DNA of 64,000 nt, taken from Streptomyces maremycinicus. Its GTDB lineage: Bacteria; Actinomycetota; Actinomycetes; Streptomycetales; Streptomycetaceae. This document shows positions 62,122-64,000 of this stretch, in pieces. The stretch lies in contig NZ_BBYG01000023.1 in NCBI RefSeq assembly GCF_001184025.1, positions 62,001 through 126,000 on the forward strand, written 5' to 3'. Every line of letters starts with the position of its first letter. The first letter of the stretch is position 1. Position numbers and translations under genes: made by a program. Under the pieces are notes generated by a model. It ran no database searches. It had not been told where the DNA came from and worked only from the letters and a program-made list of their open reading frames with translations.

Positions 62122-62724
62122 CTAGGCGGTGCGCTCGACCAGCGTTCCGTCCTTCTCGTCGTAGCGGGAGCCGGTCTCCGGGCACTCCCACACCCCCGGC
62201 TCCCCGTCCCGCTCGACCAGCCGGACGCCGGCCCGTCCGACCCAGCCGACCCGGCGGGCCGGGACGCCGACGACCAGCGCGAAGTCCGGCACGTCCTTGG
62301 TGACGACGGCGCCGGCGGCGACCATCGCCCAGCGGCCGATGGTCAGCGGCGCGACACACACCGCGCGCGCCCCGATGGAGGCCCCGTCGGCGATGCGCAC
62401 GCCGACGGCCTCCCAGTCACCGCCGCGCTTCTGCTTGCCCTCCGGGTCCACGGAACGCGGGTTGTGGTCGTTGGTGAGGACGACGGCGGGGCCGATGAAG
62501 ACGCCGTCGCCGAGCTCGGCCGGCTCGTAGACGAGCGCGTAGTTCTGGAGCTTGCAGTTGTCGCCCATGCGGACACCGGAACCGACGTACGCCCCGCGGC
62601 CGACCACGCAGCCCTCGCCGAGCCGCGCGCCCTCCCGGATCTGGGCGAGGTCCCACACACTGCTCCCGGCGCCGATCTCGGCATCCGCGTCGACCTGGGC
62701 GCTGGGCTGGACCCTGTAGTTCAC
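62122..62724 (-). CDS. Left-handed beta-helix N-acetyltransferase (WbpD/WlbB-like)
   Basis: 200 residues. Hexapeptide repeats run from 'AQVDADAEIGAGSSVWDLAQIREGARLGEGCVVG' through 'IADGASIGARAVCVAPLTIGRWAMVAAGAVVTKDVPDFALVVGVPAR', with the catalytic His87 in 'VVLTNDHNPR'. This matches WbpD/WlbB, which acetylate the 3-amino group of UDP-GlcNAc(3NH2)A; QdtC/FdtC-like enzymes are alternatives. The C-terminal 'GEPGVWECPETGSRYDEKDG' finger-like tail also occurs in WlbB homologues. GTG at 62724 with GAAGG seven bases upstream; the longer frame has no support. Confidence 0.9.
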   Translation of the reverse strand: MNYRVQPSAQVDADAEIGAGSSVWDLAQIREGARLGEGCVVGRGAYVGSGVRMGDNCKLQNYALVYEPAELGDGVFIGPAVVLTNDHNPRSVDPEGKQKRGGDWEAVGVRIADGASIGARAVCVAPLTIGRWAMVAAGAVVTKDVPDFALVVGVPARRVGWVGRAGVRLVERDGEPGVWECPETGSRYDEKDGTLVERTA

Positions 62725-62765
62725 TTCTCCGCCTTCCGGTGTCTGGCTACGCCTGGCGAGCATAC

Positions 62766-62804
62766 GGGCAGGGGCCGCGCCTCCGACGAGGACGGCCCCT
62801 GCCC
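62766..62804 (-). terminator. Terminator after the C5-epimerase-like gene
   Basis: 12-bp stem GGGCAGGGGCCG / CGGCCCCTGCCC with a 15-base loop, 16 bases beyond the minus-strand stop at 62821. Confidence 0.8.
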
Positions 62805-62820
62805 GCGCGAGCGCGTTCGC

Positions 62821-64000
62821 TCAGTGTCCGTCGGTGGTGACCTGGTTGGCCGGGATCCAGTACCCGGCGAGCTCCTCCGAGGTGATCCGCACCATCGACC
62901 GCCCGTTCACGATCGCCCTGCGGTCGAACTGGAGGGTCTTCGGCGCGGAGTACTTCAGGGTCCTGAGCGTGCCGGCCACGCCGTTGGTGCCGAAGTCGAC
63001 GGCCTCGGCGGTGGCGTTCGCGGCGATCGTGAGCGTGCGGGGCACCTTGTAGGTGACGGTGACGTGCTCACCGCGCAGGAACGCCTTCGGGTAGGCCTCC
63101 CCGATCCAGTAGCCCTTGTACGCTCCGGCGCTGATCCGGTACCAGACGCCCGCGCCCTGGATGCGTCGGCGCATGTCGATCGGCGCCTGGGTGGCGCGGG
63201 CGAAGACGACCTTCTTCGAGCTGAGGATCTTGTCGGCCTTGGCCTTGACCCAGCTGCCGTCGGCCTTGGTGTCCAGCTTGTACAGGGTGTGGGTGCCGGC
63301 GGCGATGGCGATCACCGAGCCGGTCTTCACGCCCGGCGGGACGTCCTCGATCAGCATGTCCAGCTGGTGGGCGAAGACCGAGCTGTCGGTCTGCCAGTTG
63401 AGCTGCTGCCAGAGCGTGATGTGGTGGTGGTGGTAGGTGTTCGCCGGGATCCGGTGCGTCTGGCAGTAGTAGGAGAACCAGCGCGGGTTGCGCAGCAGCG
63501 TGAAGTACCGGGCGATCGTGGTGCAGGCGCCGTCGTACAGCTGGGCGGCGAGCTCGTTCCCGGTCAGCCGGTGGTAGTCCCAGAGGCCGAACATCGCGAA
63601 GATCATGCCGTTGTACGTGTAGTCGCCCGTGCCGGCCGCCTTGAACGGGTACTCCTGGATCCAGAGGTAGCCCGCCCTGTCCTTGTTCACCACCCACGGG
63701 TTGGCGTTGTCGGCGCGCAGCAGCGAGGCGAAGGCGCCGTCGGCGGCCGTGCGGTACAGGGCCCGCTCGTCCGCGCTGAGCCCGTCCTCCAGGCCGGCGA
63801 GCTGGGCGAAGAGGCTGATCGCCTCGCCCTGGGCCATGCCGGAGTACCAGGGTGCCTTGTAGACGACACCGCTGTGCTCGGCGTGGGTGAAGTCGAAGGG
63901 GTACGGGAAGTACCAGGCGCCGCGGGTCTCGACGCGCTTGGCGATCAGCCGGTCGGCCTGGGCCTTGGCGCGCTGGAGGAACACCGCCTTGCGGGTCGGG
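62821..64000 (-). CDS. D-glucuronyl C5-epimerase-family protein (partial, N-terminus outside window)
   Basis: At least 393 residues; the frame stays open past 64000, so the start is not seen. The C5-epimerase C-terminal domain (pfam06662 type) is recognised from 'GAWYFPYPFDFTHAEHSGVVYKAPWYSGMAQGEAISLFAQLAGL', 'GYLWIQEYPFKAAGTGDYTYNGMIFAMFGLWDYH' and 'SYYCQTHRIPANTYHHHHI' (motif lengths as described, each seen in sequence). In heparan-sulfate and alginate-like systems this family flips uronic acids at C5 on the finished chain. The last 180 residues add SH3-like or GW-like repeats ('VWYRISAGAYKGYWIGEAYP', 'GYWIPANQV') that may bind wall sugars. Next to the uronic-acid pathway it suggests polymer tailoring. 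Secretion signal not visible. Confidence 0.8.
   Translation of the reverse strand, partial: PTRKAVFLQRAKAQADRLIAKRVETRGAWYFPYPFDFTHAEHSGVVYKAPWYSGMAQGEAISLFAQLAGLEDGLSADERALYRTAADGAFASLLRADNANPWVVNKDRAGYLWIQEYPFKAAGTGDYTYNGMIFAMFGLWDYHRLTGNELAAQLYDGACTTIARYFTLLRNPRWFSYYCQTHRIPANTYHHHHITLWQQLNWQTDSSVFAHQLDMLIEDVPPGVKTGSVIAIAAGTHTLYKLDTKADGSWVKAKADKILSSKKVVFARATQAPIDMRRRIQGAGVWYRISAGAYKGYWIGEAYPKAFLRGEHVTVTYKVPRTLTIAANATAEAVDFGTNGVAGTLRTLKYSAPKTLQFDRRAIVNGRSMVRITSEELAGYWIPANQVTTDGH

Overview
This 64 kb window is high-GC actinobacterial chromosome, almost certainly Streptomyces. The signs are strong G/C bias at third codon positions, frequent GTG starts, several promoter/start arrangements that look leaderless, and the syntenic core blocks tRNA-Pro/tig/clpP1/clpP2/clpX, valS/folC/DUF4233/ndk, mreBCD/pbp2/sfr and radical-SAM/DUF2344/RNase E. 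No phage, transposase, integrase or CRISPR was seen. Both window edges cut genes: a TauD-type dioxygenase at the left and a C5-epimerase-type protein at the right.

Region 1 (1-6.1 kb, minus strand) is a sulfonate-type sulfur-scavenging operon (binding lipoprotein, permease, ATPase, flavin monooxygenase, TauD dioxygenase) preceded by a ROK regulator. Two very short cysteine-containing ORFs, one before the ROK gene and one before the transporter, look like leader peptides that sense cysteine supply. Region 2 (6.4-18.5 kb) is mixed housekeeping: BioY, an LPXTG wall protein, a transmembrane Ser/Thr kinase with low-complexity inserts, an amino-acid permease, RpiB, a Nei/Fpg glycosylase, an Eis-like acetyltransferase, a membrane PP2C phosphatase, an HD hydrolase and an acyltransferase-3 protein.

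Region 3 (18.6-30.8 kb) carries tRNA-Gly and tRNA-Pro, trigger factor and the Clp protease genes behind a good ClgR-like operator, two secreted or membrane proteins of unknown role, then valS, folC, a DUF4233 protein and ndk. Region 4 (31-39 kb) is the cell-shape/spore-wall cluster mreB-mreC-mreD-pbp2-sfr, followed by a CYTH-CHAD protein. Region 5 (39-50 kb) holds the radical SAM protein and its DUF2344 partner, separated by a collagen-like secreted protein, a divergent glycosyltransferase and a membrane protein with seven copies of an RxVLxPxG motif. It ends with a very large RNase E/G.

Region 6 (50.6-64 kb), directly after RNase E where rplU-rpmA-obg would usually be expected, is a surface-glycopolymer locus of two convergent gene groups. 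Together they encode homologues of all five steps from UDP-GlcNAc to a 2,3-diacetamido-uronic acid sugar nucleotide: UDP-GlcNAc 6-dehydrogenase, 3-dehydrogenase, DegT aminotransferase, left-handed beta-helix N-acetyltransferase and WecB/WbpI 2-epimerase. They also encode a GalE-type epimerase, three glycosyltransferases and a glucuronyl-C5-epimerase-like protein. This is the most interesting system in the window: a probable teichuronic-acid-like wall polymer whose uronic acids may be epimerised after polymerisation.
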